Origin: Immersiella caudata
Taxonomy: Eukaryota > Ascomycota > Sordariomycetes > Sordariales > Lasiosphaeriaceae
DNA: 64,000 nucleotides
Reading direction: 5' to 3'
NCBI GenBank assembly: GCA_030512335.1
Contig: JAULSU010000002.1
Span: 3,472,001 to 3,536,000, forward strand
Each line of letters starts with the position of its first letter. The first letter of the stretch is position 1. Position numbers and translations under genes: made by a program. This document shows, piece after piece, positions 22,905-33,458 of this stretch. The notes under the pieces were generated by a model. The model was not told the DNA's origin, searched no databases, and was given only the letters and a program-made list of their open reading frames with translations.

Positions 22905-25824
22905 TCAGCCGCTGCACATCACGCAGGACTCAGGGTTCTCAATGCTGCCTGTAAATGTCGAGTTAGCAGCGGCAGCCGAAACAAGGCATCTCTGAAACTT
23001 ACACTCAAGAACTGCTTCGGAGTAGATATCAAGCTCTCGCTCCTTGCTCACGTCCTCAGTGTCCTCGGCTTGACCCTCCCTCTTAAGTGCGGGCTCGCCA
23101 ATGGACTCCTCCTTTGGCTTGGATGCTGGCTCGGTAGGGAGACTCTTGGGGCTGTCACCTTCGTCGACATCCGCCTTGAAAGCGGGAGGCTTGGAAGGAG
23201 ATGCCAGTGGCCGGCTCTTCAGCTCGATGATGGCAGGTACCGTCACAGGAGGTGGAGTGGTGCTAGGCGTTGGCACGCCATTGGCCCCTAGGAGGTTGCT
23301 GTTGCTGTTCTCCTTGTTCATGTACATGGGCCGCGGCACACTAGGAGACGACACGTAGCTACCCGGAGGAGGAGCTCGCTTCTTAAGCCCCGATGATGCC
23401 TTGCCGACATTGGTGTCCTGAACCTTCAGGGCTTCTTGGTCGACTGTGAACTGGATGGGCTGCGCGGCAGCCTGTGTGCGGAGGTAGTACATGCCGGTCT
23501 TGAGACCCAGCTTCCAACCTGTGAAGTGCATGCTGGTGATCTTGCCCATGGTGGGCTCGCGCATGTGGATGTTGAGAGACTGAGACTGATCGATGAAGGC
23601 GCCGCGGTCGGCCGCCATCTGAACGATGGTCTTCTGGGAGATTTCCCAAACGGTCTTGTACAGAGCCTTGATGTCCTTGGGGATGGAGTTGATGTTTTGG
23701 ATCGAACCACCCTCGGCGATGATGCGGTTCTTCATGGCATCAGACCAGAGGCCCAGCTCAACGAGGTCCTTGAGCAGCCACGGGTTCACAACCTGGAACT
23801 CACCAGCAAGCACACGACGTTGGTAGATGTTGGATGTGTATGGCTCGAAGCACTCGTTGTTGCCCAGAATCTGGGAAGTGGAGGCTGTTGGCATGGGTGC
23901 AAGCAGCAAGCTGTTTCGCACACCATGCTGCTTGATCTTGGCCTTCAGGGAGTCCCAGTCCCACAGGTTGCTCGGGGTCACGCCCCACATGTCGTACTGG
24001 AGCTCGCCCTTGGAGACGGGAGAGCCCTCGTATGTGGAGTAAGCACCTTCCTCCTTGGCAATGTCGCAGGAGGCAGTAAGAGCAGCGTGGTAAATGGTCT
24101 CGAAGATCTGCTTGTTGAGCTCACGAGCTTCAGGCGACTCGAACGGCATGCGGAGAGCGAGGAAGGCATCGGCAAGACCCTGAACACCAACGCCGATAGG
24201 GCGGTGGCGCATGTTGCTGTTGTAAGCCTCCTTAACCGGGTAGTAGTTGACGTCAATGATCTTGTTCAAGTTCCGGACGACGACCTGAGTGACCTCGTGC
24301 AACTTCTGGAAGTCATAGACGGCGTCTTGGTAGTCAACGAACGAGGGGAGAGACAGAGATGCAAGGTTGCACACAGCGACCTCGTCAGGGGCGGAGTACT
24401 CGATAATCTCAGTGCAGAGGTTGGAGCTCCGGATGGTTCCCAGGTTCTTCTGGTTGCTCTTGCGGTTGCAGTGGTCCTTGTAGAGCATAAAGGGGTTGCC
24501 AGTCTCGGTCTGAGCCTCAAGGACAGCATACCAAAGCTTCTGGGCCTTGACGGTCTTGCGACCACGGCCCTCCTTCTCGTACTTCTCGTACAGAGCCTCG
24601 AACTCATCGCCGTAGCAATCAGCAAGGCCGGGACACTCGTTGGGGCACATGAGCGTCCAGTCGCCGTTCTTTTCAATGCGTTTCATGAAAAGATCGGGAA
24701 TCCAGAGGGCGAGGAAGAGGTCGCGGGCGCGGATCTCCTCCTTGCCGTGGTTCTTGCGAAGATCAAGGAACTCAAACACGTCCGCGTGCCAGGGCTCAAG
24801 ATAAATGGCAAATGCGCCGGGACGCTTGTTGCCACCCTGGTCGACGTAGCGGGCAGTATTGTTGAAGACACGAAGCATGGGGACAATGCCGTTGGAGGTG
24901 CCGTTGGTGCCGGCGATGTACGATCCAGTGGCGCGAATGCGATGGATGTTCAGGCCAATGCCACCCGCCATCTTAGAGATCATAGCGCAAGTCTTGAGGG
25001 TGTCGTAGATACCCTCAATGCTGTCGTCCTTCATGTCAACCAGGAAGCAGGATGACAGTTGTGCCTGCGGTGTGCCGGCATTGAAGAGTGTGGGAGAGGC
25101 GTGGGTGAAGAACTTGTTGGACATCAAATTGTATGTCTCGATGACTTTCTCAACATTGTCTCCCCAGATGCCCACGGCAACTCGCATGATCATGTGCTGG
25201 GGACGCTCGACGATTTTGCCATCGAGCTTCAGGAGGTAGGACCGTTCCAGGGTCTTGAACCCAAAGTATTGGTAGTTGAAGTCCCGGTCGTAGACGATGG
25301 CCGAGTCGAAGTCCTCCTTGTGCCGCATCACACAGTCATATGTCTCCTGGGCGATCATGGGGGAAGGTGTCCGGTTCTTGGGGTTGACATAGTGGTAGAG
25401 ATCGCTGACAACAGAAGACCATTGCTTCTTGGTCTGCTTGTGAAGATTGGACACTGCGATGCGGGCAGCCAGGATGGCATAGTCGGGGTGGGTGACGGTC
25501 ATGTATGCGGCAGTTTCGGCAGCCTGGAGACAGGGGAAAAGCGCGTCAGAAGGCGAGCGTCAAAGTGTTGGCAGTAGAAGTGCTTACAAGATCGTCCAAT
25601 TGTGCGGTCGTAACACCTCCGTAGACACCCGAGATCACCTTCTGGGTGATGGCCACTGGGTCTACATGGTCCATGTCGAGGCCATAACATAGGCGGGAGA
25701 CACGCGCGGTGATCTTGTCGAACTGCACGCGCTCCTGGCGCCCATCTAAAGGGAGTCAGCGTCGGTAAAAGTAGGTATGAAGCATGGGGTCACATTGGTA
25801 CATACCGCGCTTTTTGACGTACAT
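22905..25824 (-). CDS. RNR1: Ribonucleotide reductase large subunit (class Ia), four exons
   Basis: Makes deoxynucleotides from ribonucleoside diphosphates with the small radical subunit, in the cytosol. Exons are 25824-25806, 25745-25588, 25523-23003 and 22948-22905; introns are 60, 64 and 54 bp with GTATGT, GTAAGC and GTAAGT donors. Product is 913 aa. The first 19-nt exon gives MYVKKR, restoring the family start MYVKKRDGRQERVQ; the ATP-cone follows. Active-site cysteine C218 lies in LSSCFLVDMKDD. The NLCTE motif is at 427-431, and the partner cysteine of C218 is in AVCNLAS (about 444). The C-terminus ends ENPESCVMCSG, the swinging CxxC tail that re-reduces the active site. The last intron is a multiple of three and contains no stop. 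Expression is expected at G1/S: ACGCGT boxes lie upstream. Confidence 0.98.
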
Positions 25825-26116
25825 TGCGTCGATGTGTGTGGTGAAGTGGGGGGAGACAAAGGGCCACGAACGGCGTTCGTGGCAAGGCCGTCAAGGAAGA
25901 CGGGAACTTGCAGAAAAAAAAAAGAAAGGTTTCCCTCAAGTGGCCAGGGCCGTCAGCAAGCAGTCAATGCCTGTAAAGGGAAGAAACACCGCGTCAAGAG
26001 AGTGGCAGATGGTCGTGCAGTTGGCTTGGGTGTGGAGGTTGGAGGAGGGAGCGAGGCCAAAGTGCAGTGTTTTGCGCGCCAGTCTTTTAAGATGGAAGGC
26101 AGACCGTGTCGACTCG

Positions 26117-26122
26117 ACGCGT
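26117..26122. promoter_or_regulatory. MCB box ACGCGT
   Basis: Perfect palindromic ACGCGT about 290 bp upstream of the RNR1 ATG. It is followed 12 bp later by an ACGCGA variant. Confidence 0.55.
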
Positions 26123-26298
26123 TCCGCTTGTTGACGCGACGCCCATTAAACCCGCCCCCGTACCCGCCCCGCTCGGCCCAGCTGCCCCACCAGCGAGCTG
26201 GGCTCGGATTTCATCGGTCGACGAATGGGACTGGTTTCAACGGCCGTGAGGGCAGTGGGATCACCAAGTAACTGCTTAACTTTATCTGGGGCACGCGA

Positions 26299-26304
26299 AC
26301 GCGT
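26299..26304. promoter_or_regulatory. MCB box ACGCGT with adjoining ACGCGA
   Basis: Perfect ACGCGT directly abutting ACGCGA (26293-26298), about 475 bp upstream of RNR1 and 345 bp upstream of the TatD ATG. A tandem arrangement of this kind is usual for MBF targets. Confidence 0.55.
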
Positions 26305-26646
26305 TTGATACCCCCATGATTTCCAATCGCACAAGCAGAAAATGATTACATGTCTGCACCAATTGCCATCCAGAGTTCGCCTCGCCAAACAGTGAGCGAA
26401 AGCTGTGATGGCTTAGGTAAGCGGTCGTTGAAGCCAAGCCGAGTCCTCAGGCCTGACGTCCAGGCATTGATTGAATGACTCAAGTCTAGGGTTGCTGCAG
26501 CCGCAAGCACCTATGACTGTTCCAAGCCCCTATATGTAAGGGGAAGGAGGATCAACACAATCCTCGGATGAACTATGAGGGGCGGACCCTGCATTGCAAT
26601 TCCTCGTGCATTCTCCCGGACAAATCGATTGATTCATTCCGCAAGC

Positions 26647-28001
26647 ATGGCGGCATCAACTCTTGCACGAGTCTCTCCACTTTCGGACTACAAGCCCCGA
26701 TATATCGATGTAAGCTACAAACGGATCGCGTAGCACACCGCGGTACCTGTTAGCTGACGGGCTGTCTTGAAGATCGGCATCAACCTCGCAGACCCGATTT
26801 TTCGCGGCCGGTATCATGGGAAATCAAGGCACCCTGATGATCTCGAGGGCGTCGTAACGCGGGCACGGGAGGTAGGGTGCACCAAGCTCATCGTGACGGG
26901 CTCAAGCTTCAAGAGCTCAAGAGACGCCCTCAAACTCGCCGCCCAGTTCCGTAAGTAAACATGCCCTTTCATGGCCTGATGAAAACCAATACTGAACGTC
27001 ACTCAGCCGGCACCGTCTTCTCAACAGCAGGCATCCACCCCTGCAGCAGCTCCATCTTCTCCCCCTCCCACCACAAGCACCACGATGAGAGCCAGTCCGA
27101 AGGAGAAGCCGAAGCCGAAGCCGAGCACACCCCCGCCTGCGGCCCCGACCCGACAAAACCTATTCTCGACGGCGCAGGCGTCGACCTCGCCCGCTCCAAA
27201 ACCATCATCGCCGGCCTAAAAACCCTCATCACATCCATCCAGCCCCCCTCTCCTTCCGCTCCCTCACCCCTCGCCGCCTTTGGAGAGTTCGGCCTCGACT
27301 ATGACCGTCTACACTACTGCTCCAAAGAAGTTCAGCTCCACTCCTTCGCGGCCCAACTCGACCTCGCGGCCTCTCTCACCCCTCAGCTCCCTCTCTTCCT
27401 CCATTCCCGCGCCGCCCACGCCGACTTCGTCCGCCTCCTCAAAGATGCCTTCGGCCCGTGTCTCGAGCGTCTTGAAAAGGGTGGCGTCGTGCACAGCTTT
27501 ACCGGCACCGTCGAGGAGATGCGTGAGCTCATGGATCTCGGTCTGTACATCGGCATCAACGGATGTAGTTTCAAGACCGCTGAAAACTGCGATGTCGTCA
27601 AGGAAATTGAGCTATCCCGCTTGATGCTGGAGACGGATGGGCCGTGGTGTGAGGTTCGGCCGAGCCATGAGGGGTGGAAGTACCTCGTTGATGCGGCCAA
27701 GGCTGCGCCTGCATCGGCGTCCGTACCAGGTACGGCTGCGCCTGTAGAGACGCCGCCTGCTGGTCAGCAGTCAAAGAAACAGGGGAAGAAGAATCAAAAG
27801 AAGGAGCCTGAGGTGCCAGATCGATTCAAGGTGGTGAAGAAGGAGAAGTGGGAGGAAGGGGCTATGGTTAAGGGACGGAATGAGCCTTGCACCATTGAGC
27901 GGATTGCGACGATTGTGGCAGCGATCAAAGGGGTAAGTGTTGAGGAAGTGTGTGAAGCGGCGTGGGCGAACACAGTCAATGTTTTTGCTGTCGATTCTTA
28001 G
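26647..28001 (+). CDS. TatD-family metal-dependent hydrolase / DNase (three exons)
   Basis: Exons are 26647-26709, 26773-26950 and 27007-28001 (411 aa). Introns of 63 and 56 bp have GTAAGC and GTAAGT donors. Joins give PRYIDIGINLADPIFRG and AAQFPGTVFSTAGIHP, both diagnostic of the eukaryotic TatD branch (TATDN1, yeast YBL055C). Further metal-site signatures are GEFGLDYDR, FLHSRAAH, VVHSFTG and LMLETDGPW. The usual bacterial DxHxH start is replaced by the GINLADP form normal in eukaryotes. Relatives are Mg2+-dependent 3'-5' exonucleases or endonucleases linked to DNA repair and apoptosis-type degradation. Two lineage-type insertions stand out: an acidic SQSEGEAEAEAEH stretch after the GIHP motif, and a Lys/Gln-rich linker near residue 330. 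It shares its upstream region with RNR1. Confidence 0.93.
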
Positions 28002-28168
28002 CGTAGAGGCATGCATTAGAGCTATCGAGCGGTGTTGAGATGCTCATCTACAGCCACCTGCCGTATCAAATCCACTAAACGCTTCAGTGATGGGTATTAT
28101 GCCTAGTTTACTCATACATTTCATCAGTTGAGGGACCATGCGCATGGCCTTCCACTCCATCCTACATC
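28002..28168. other. Short convergent 3' spacer
   Basis: Lies between the TatD and CHL4 stop codons. Nothing notable. Confidence 0.6.
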
Positions 28169-29698
28169 CTAGACTCCTGATCCTTTATATCCTCTTATTC
28201 TGCCGCAGGATACAGCACCGACAGATACGCCTTCATCACCTGTCAGCCATCCAGGCATTCTCTCTCCGTCAATAATCCCGTGCTCCACAAGCTGCCGTAT
28301 TCCGGCAAAGACATGCGACCCATGGAGCGTGAACCGCACATACGGTTTCCACGTCTCACCAGCATCCCCTCCCGGTTCTTCTGCTTCCATTCCACTTTTC
28401 TTGCCCGCCTTTGAGGACGCTCTCCTTTCCCACTGTGCCTCGTCATCATCTTCATTTTCATCACCTGCCTCGCCATCTTCCACCGTCCCCCCAATATCAG
28501 GAAATGGATCCTCCACTACGATATCCACCCTCTCCAACCCCTTTCCATCATCCACCCTCCCACTCTCCCCAAAGCGCGCCTTGGCAACTAGCCTCGCCCT
28601 CTTCCTCTCACGTTCTTCCTTCCTCTCTATCACGCTCAGCACCCTTTTCCGCCTCTTTGCCTCGCCCACATCCCCGTCCTCCTCGCTGAGCGGTGGCGTA
28701 GGTAGTGTCGTGTCCAGTGGCGACTCCTTCACCTTCTCATTTGCATAGATACTCCATCCCCCTCCCGCAAAGTTCGTCCGCTGCGAGCCTCTACGATCTA
28801 GCAATTCGTTGAAGTTGCGCGTTACCAAACCTGTGGCTTTGAGTGTGACGCGTTGTCTTGGGCGAGATAGGGCTTTCGGTACGCCCTCGACTATCAAGGT
28901 GCGTAGGCTTTTGGACTCGCCTCCTGCGGTGCTGGCGGCGGAGGTGCTGAGGGATTGAGGCTTGGAGATGAAGACGTGTGGCGAGGCGTCCGGGAAGGCG
29001 ATGTACACTGTTCGCGAGGTGTCGAATGTTGTTGCTGCGGCGGAAGAGCGCAGACCGAGGGAGGTGTTGTAGGGGGAGTCGAGGATGAAGATGCGTAGGA
29101 TGAGGAGCGGGAGGATGCGATGGCGATCGAAGCTGTAGTGGGCTTTGACGTCGGGGGGGACTTGGGACTGAAGGGCGTTGAGGAAGGTAGAGGGGTGGAA
29201 GCGGGGTATGACGAGGGATTGTTTGTCTTCGACGGGCGGGCTGTCGTCCTCGGCGTCGGGGTTGGGAGGCTTGAGCGGAGCGATGCGGTAGGCCGTCCAG
29301 CGCTGGGAGAGGGGGTGGTCGTACAGGTACTGGAGGTCGGCCATGGCAAGCTGGTAGAGGCTGAGGCCGTGGCGCCAGTCACCTTCAGTGATGCGGTCGA
29401 TCACCTCCCGTTTGGAGCCCTTCCGGGACTGGAGGTCGGCGTAGAGCTCCTGCAGGGCAGAGAGCGACCGCGCGGGTGGGTTGAAGTCATCTTCGTCTTC
29501 GGAGTCGTACTCAGACTCTGAATGGTGGAGGTAGGGTGAGGCGAGACTCTGATTGTTCTCGTCTAGCCAGTCGACGGCGATTGAGAGAAGGGAGGCACGC
29601 GAGAGGCGGTTGAGAATTTTGGATACCGCAGGGTTGGACGGGTCGACGCGGAGAGAAGATGGGAGACGCCCGGTCGTCGGGACGGAGATGCGCGACAT
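28169..29698 (-). CDS. CHL4: CHL4/Mis15 inner-kinetochore protein (CENP-N-like), single exon
   Basis: About 509 aa from the ATG at 29698. An upstream in-frame ATG at 29731 would add 11 residues, but the family begins at SRISVPTTGRLPSSLRV. Recognised by that N-terminus plus LNRLSRASLLSIAVDWL, and by LITGDWRHGLSLYQLAMADLQ-type sequence (here ITEGDWRHGLSLYQLAMADL). The C-terminal FTLHGSHVFAGIRQLVEHG also matches. CHL4 in budding yeast and Mis15 in fission yeast belong to the constitutive centromere-associated network and pair with Iml3/CENP-L at centromeric nucleosomes. The middle of the protein is acidic and variable (GEAGDENEDDDEAQW). The 3' end reads VGAVSCGRIRGYKG before the stop; a final small intron there cannot be excluded. 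Confidence 0.85.
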   Translation of the reverse strand: MSRISVPTTGRLPSSLRVDPSNPAVSKILNRLSRASLLSIAVDWLDENNQSLASPYLHHSESEYDSEDEDDFNPPARSLSALQELYADLQSRKGSKREVIDRITEGDWRHGLSLYQLAMADLQYLYDHPLSQRWTAYRIAPLKPPNPDAEDDSPPVEDKQSLVIPRFHPSTFLNALQSQVPPDVKAHYSFDRHRILPLLILRIFILDSPYNTSLGLRSSAAATTFDTSRTVYIAFPDASPHVFISKPQSLSTSAASTAGGESKSLRTLIVEGVPKALSRPRQRVTLKATGLVTRNFNELLDRRGSQRTNFAGGGWSIYANEKVKESPLDTTLPTPPLSEEDGDVGEAKRRKRVLSVIERKEERERKRARLVAKARFGESGRVDDGKGLERVDIVVEDPFPDIGGTVEDGEAGDENEDDDEAQWERRASSKAGKKSGMEAEEPGGDAGETWKPYVRFTLHGSHVFAGIRQLVEHGIIDGERMPGWLTGDEGVSVGAVSCGRIRGYKGSGV

Positions 29699-31372
29699 TA
29701 TGACGACTGCCAGGTTATGGGCGCATGGCACAAATTATGGCGAACAGGAGCTACACCGCGTCGGCGCGGGGCGAATGGATCGCGACGTCAACAATGCGCC
29801 AGTGAGGCTCGTGGTCACACTTCGAGGCTTGGCGCAGTTAGGAAACCCCCACGCAAACACGTCTCCAGCTGACCGGGAGGGCAAGAACGTGCTCGCCCAA
29901 AACGCGACTTCGCGTCCTCTCGTGGGCCCGTGCGACCCGGATATCGAGGCACCCGCCCTTGTCAACCCCACATTCTGCTTGTTTTAGCAACAGCTGCACC
30001 CCTCACTCCAGATCGTCCTCTTCTCCGCAGTTTACACGGGGCTAAGAGGGTGCGTCCTCGAGGTCGATCGTGCTGTCTTTTGACATTGAGATGCGCATTC
30101 AATACGGACGAGAGACATCAATATCACAAGAGCGGGCGTTGCATCAAGGGGCTTTCAGGGGCCTCTAGGGGCTTTTACGACTGGGTTCGAATCGGTACGA
30201 TAGCCGAACGCACCCGCAGCACGCCGTTTAGCCGGCCGAGTTCGGCGTTGAAGGGCCCGCCCCGTCTTTCCTTTTCCAGCCATCCGGTACTGAGATCTGG
30301 CGCTACAAGGCAAGGCCTTTCACGAGCCGAGTGCTCCTCCCACTCGCCAATTCACCGTTGCTGGTGGGAAGCGCAACGTGTGGTGCCGAGTACGGCGTTG
30401 CAAACTGTGCCCCACTGAGCTGGTTTGCATTTCCGGGATTCATAATCGGCGCGGCCGCTGGAGGGACAGTGAGGCATTGCTCGGCGATGAGGTCGCTGAG
30501 ATCGTCTTTCTTCATAGCATGGAATAGCATTGCACGAGGCGCCAGAGTTTCCTCGGCTCTCCGCCTGACTGGCCCTTTACTGAGACATTGTGGAATAGAA
30601 GTGGAAGCAAGCTGTAACACGCGCAGGAACAAAGGCCGCAAGGAGGGACAGGCAGGAACGCTGGTGGTTGGATCCAGACCTGCAAAAGGCAGCCCACAGT
30701 GGTTCGTTCGATTGCTAACGCAAAATTGTGATGGAAATCGTCCTAGGGACCCCGTTCTTTGTTTCTATTGGATCGTGGCCGCTGCTGTGAGGCGGGCTGG
30801 TGATGAGAGGGGCAATTTTTGAATTCTTCCGAGGCGTGGGACGGGCCCTCTGACTAATAGCGCCCTTCGGATGCTCGCTGGACCACCATCCGACGTTGCC
30901 CTTGACTTTCCCAAGAGACCCAGACTCGGCTTCTTCTACTTCCCTTCACACCTTCTTCAACATCCCAAGGACGACAAAACCCCTCGATCGCCGCCTGGTT
31001 TCTCTCGCGCCTTCAAGAGGAGGAAATCAGCCAGGTTTGACAATCGAGTTGCGGTGTCGCCTTCTCACCGCTGACTGTAACTTGTGGAGACGTCGAAAGA
31101 AAACCGGAAACCGAACCGCCGCCAGCCCGTGCCGAAAGTCCAGAGGCCCACCCCAGCAAACACCCCGCCTGGCCTTTGCTCACAGCACATTTGAGCGCCC
31201 CTTTTCAACTTGCCACCAGTTGCAGACGAGTCATCACAACAAAGAAGCACGAAACAGGCATAAACCGCTCTGGATTCCCACGACGCACTACTTTTCGAAC
31301 CTTGAGCTATTGCCACGAATTGAAAGGGCTTTTGAGATATACGCATCGCCCACCTGGGTTCAGCGAGACATC
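29699..31372. other. Intergenic between divergent CHL4 and bZIP genes
   Basis: About 1.7 kb, presumably promoters and the bZIP leader (the last about 500 bp are rich in C/A and CT tracts). A tRNA T-arm-like GGTTCGAATC at about 30184-30193 has no pairing stems around it and is not called. No coding frame is supported. Confidence 0.5.
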
Positions 31373-33005
31373 ATGTCATACACCAACCGACGGGTTGTCA
31401 ACGTCTCCCAGTACCTGCGCGACCTCAACGCGCCGGAGCCTACTGTGGAGGAGACATACATCACGGACGATGACCTCGCCAAGGACCTCGCACTCTTCAC
31501 AAACACGCAATTCCTCGATTTCGAGACGGGCCAGAACACCGATTATCAGGCGCCAGCTGTGAAGCCCGATGTTGCAAGACGGCCATCTTCAGTCGATGAT
31601 GTTGTCACGCCTACTGATCCCCTTTTGGAGGACTTCTCGCCAAATCTTGATTTCATGTCAAGTGAGTTGCTCTCTTAGTTCTGGGCTGGGTCTTCATGTT
31701 TGCTTCATTTTCATTTCATTTTTTCTCATCTTGGACGTGTCAAGTCTTGCCCATATGTTTGAGGCTTTTCCTCTCCTCTGTTTCTGCGTTTGGCAATGGG
31801 TGGCACACAAGTCACTGAAGTCGAAATCGTCATCGATGAACCCTGAAAATGGGTCCACAGCCGAGGCCAGTGCCTATGGGAGAGAAGCCCCGAACACCAG
31901 CGATTGGGGATGGGACGGTAGGGCGCCGGTGTGCAGCCGACCAAAGAGGGGCGTTTACCTTATCGCGAATCGGGAGGAGAGCGAGCTGCCCCACTCCCAC
32001 GTTCTCAGAGTTTCGGTGCTCAGTCTCGGTGACCCCCATGCTCTCTGGGCGCCGCCTTGATTGAGGGGTTGGCTTTCGAGATGTGTGCCGTTTGCGCGCA
32101 CAAGCTCCTGGGGGGTGTCTATATGCGCCCTGTTGGGCGCTGACAAATGATCGACGTTCCCGAGATGGTGCCATTCCCCGTGACCCGCGGCCGATTGCAC
32201 CATCGGCCATGGGGCATCAACAGTGGCTATTCCGACTGGCCTTGCATCTGGCTCAATCCGCCCGGACCTCCTCCCTTTTCATTGGCGACGCTGCCGTTCT
32301 GGTTCTGGCACCAGCTTTCTCTTCTGTTTTGTCTTGGATTCGCAATGTGCCTTTCTTCGCTGTGAGCCGCTTTCACCGCATGCTGACCATGGCACAATGG
32401 CTCCAGGCGAGTTTAGTTTCGGGGACTTTGGCAGCACCTACACTTCACCCACCATCCCGTCCTTCCCTGATAGCCTAGGAAACCTGCAGCCCATCCAGCC
32501 CAACCCCCAGACCGCCTATCCACCGCCTGTTTCTCAGCACCAGCCAGGGTATGTACCGTCCGCCCCCCGGATAGGGGGGGAGAAGCGCAAAGCTGAGCCC
32601 ATTAGCCCCCCGAATCGCATGTTGAGTTTCGAGGAAGCCTCACGACTGGCTGCCGAGGAGGATAAGCGGAAACGCAACACCGCCGCCAGCGCTCGCTTCC
32701 GTATTAAGAAGAAGCAGCGTGAGCAGGCCCTCGAGAAGTCGGCCAAGGAAATGACAGAGAAGGTCACGGCGCTGGAAAACCGCATCTCAGCACTCGAAAC
32801 CGAGAACAAGTGGCTCAAAAGCTTAGTGACGGAGAAGCACGGCGGCAAGGACGACATCCTGAAGAAGCTGTTAAAGGAATTTTCCACTCAGGGCATCAAG
32901 TCTGGAGGGAGCGACGACAACAGCAAGGATAGCGACAGCGCCTCTGGTTCGAGCACAGCCGCCGACGACTCAGACAGCAAGAGGTCGACAAAACGGAGAG
33001 ACTAA
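31373..33005 (+). CDS. bZIP transcription factor, MetR/CYS-3 type sulfur regulator
   Basis: Exon 1 is 31373-31661 and exon 2 is 32407-33005, giving 295 aa. The intron is 745 bp (GTGAGT donor, CTGAC branch, CTCCAG acceptor), very long for this window. Exon 1 holds the conserved N-terminus NVSQYLRDLN and DLALFTNTQFLDFE. Exon 2 has the basic region KRKRNTAASARFRIKKKQRE (about 183-203) and a leucine zipper (about 205-238). This basic region is that of Aspergillus MetR and Neurospora CYS-3, which switch on sulfur acquisition when sulfur is scarce and bind ATGRYRYCAT. One perfect match to that site lies inside the intron. An in-frame ATG at 32397, overlapping the acceptor, could give a 202-aa form beginning MAPGEFSF that keeps the whole bZIP. 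The Ser/Asp-rich tail ends KRSTKRRD. Confidence 0.88.
32164..32173. promoter_or_regulatory. CYS3/MetR-type binding palindrome inside the bZIP intron
   Basis: ATGGTGCCAT matches the published CYS3 consensus ATGRYRYCAT at every position and is itself nearly palindromic. It sits about 230 bp upstream of the in-frame internal ATG at 32397. Autoregulation through this site is inference. Confidence 0.4.
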
Positions 33006-33458
33006 AAGGACGATTTCAGCTTCAAATAAGTTGTCGGCAGAGTGGGCTCGGACGGGGACCTTGAAGTATATACCATCATTGATTGGGCGTTATGTGTGTG
33101 CGAGCGGGGAGGCAAACTTGAATTTCTGTGCTTTTACGGCGTGAGGATAAACCCCAGCGCATCTCGCTGGCGGAGGGGGGAAGGAGGGAGGGGGCAGGTT
33201 CTCGGGGGGAACGGGAGGCGGGAAAGTAAACGCACGTCGATGAATCCACGACGCGATTGCTCATGCTGTAATGAGTTTTCGATGCTCGGGAGGGACGAGC
33301 TTCTCTTTCTGACGGATACCCGGGATGACATTTGCATTTTCCGCGTTCATTTTTGCTGTCTATAATGTTGCTACATCCCTGAGCAGTCGAGCAGTCGTGG
33401 CCTTGTGTACTACAGCGAAAGACTCGAAAAAGATGAACGGTCAAACACAAAAGTGTGT
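33006..33458. other. Intergenic between convergent 3' ends
   Basis: bZIP 3' flank followed by the 3' flank of the minus-strand small protein. A G-rich stretch lies at about 33170-33225. No gene is seen. Confidence 0.6.

Larger units (their letters stand above)
25825..26646. promoter_or_regulatory. Divergent RNR1 / TatD intergenic control region
   Basis: 822 bp between two start codons facing away from each other. It contains two perfect ACGCGT boxes (26117-26122 and 26299-26304) and two ACGCGA variants (26134-26139 and 26293-26298). ACGCGT is the MluI cell-cycle box bound by MBF in yeasts, classically upstream of ribonucleotide reductase genes. Control of RNR1 is the likely role; control of TatD is only possible. 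Confidence 0.6.

Noticed and set aside
23436..25055. 539-codon open frame on the plus strand
   Set aside because: It lies exactly antisense to RNR1 coding sequence and has the Val/Leu/Asp-rich composition expected from the complement of a highly biased gene. No independent signature.
29699..29731. Upstream in-frame ATG for CHL4
   Set aside because: The added residues (MPCAHNLAVVI) do not fit the family start, which begins at SRISVPTTGRLP.
30170..30205. tRNA T-arm-like GGTTCGAATC
   Set aside because: The flanking bases do not form a T-stem, and no A-box or acceptor stem lies at the right distance.
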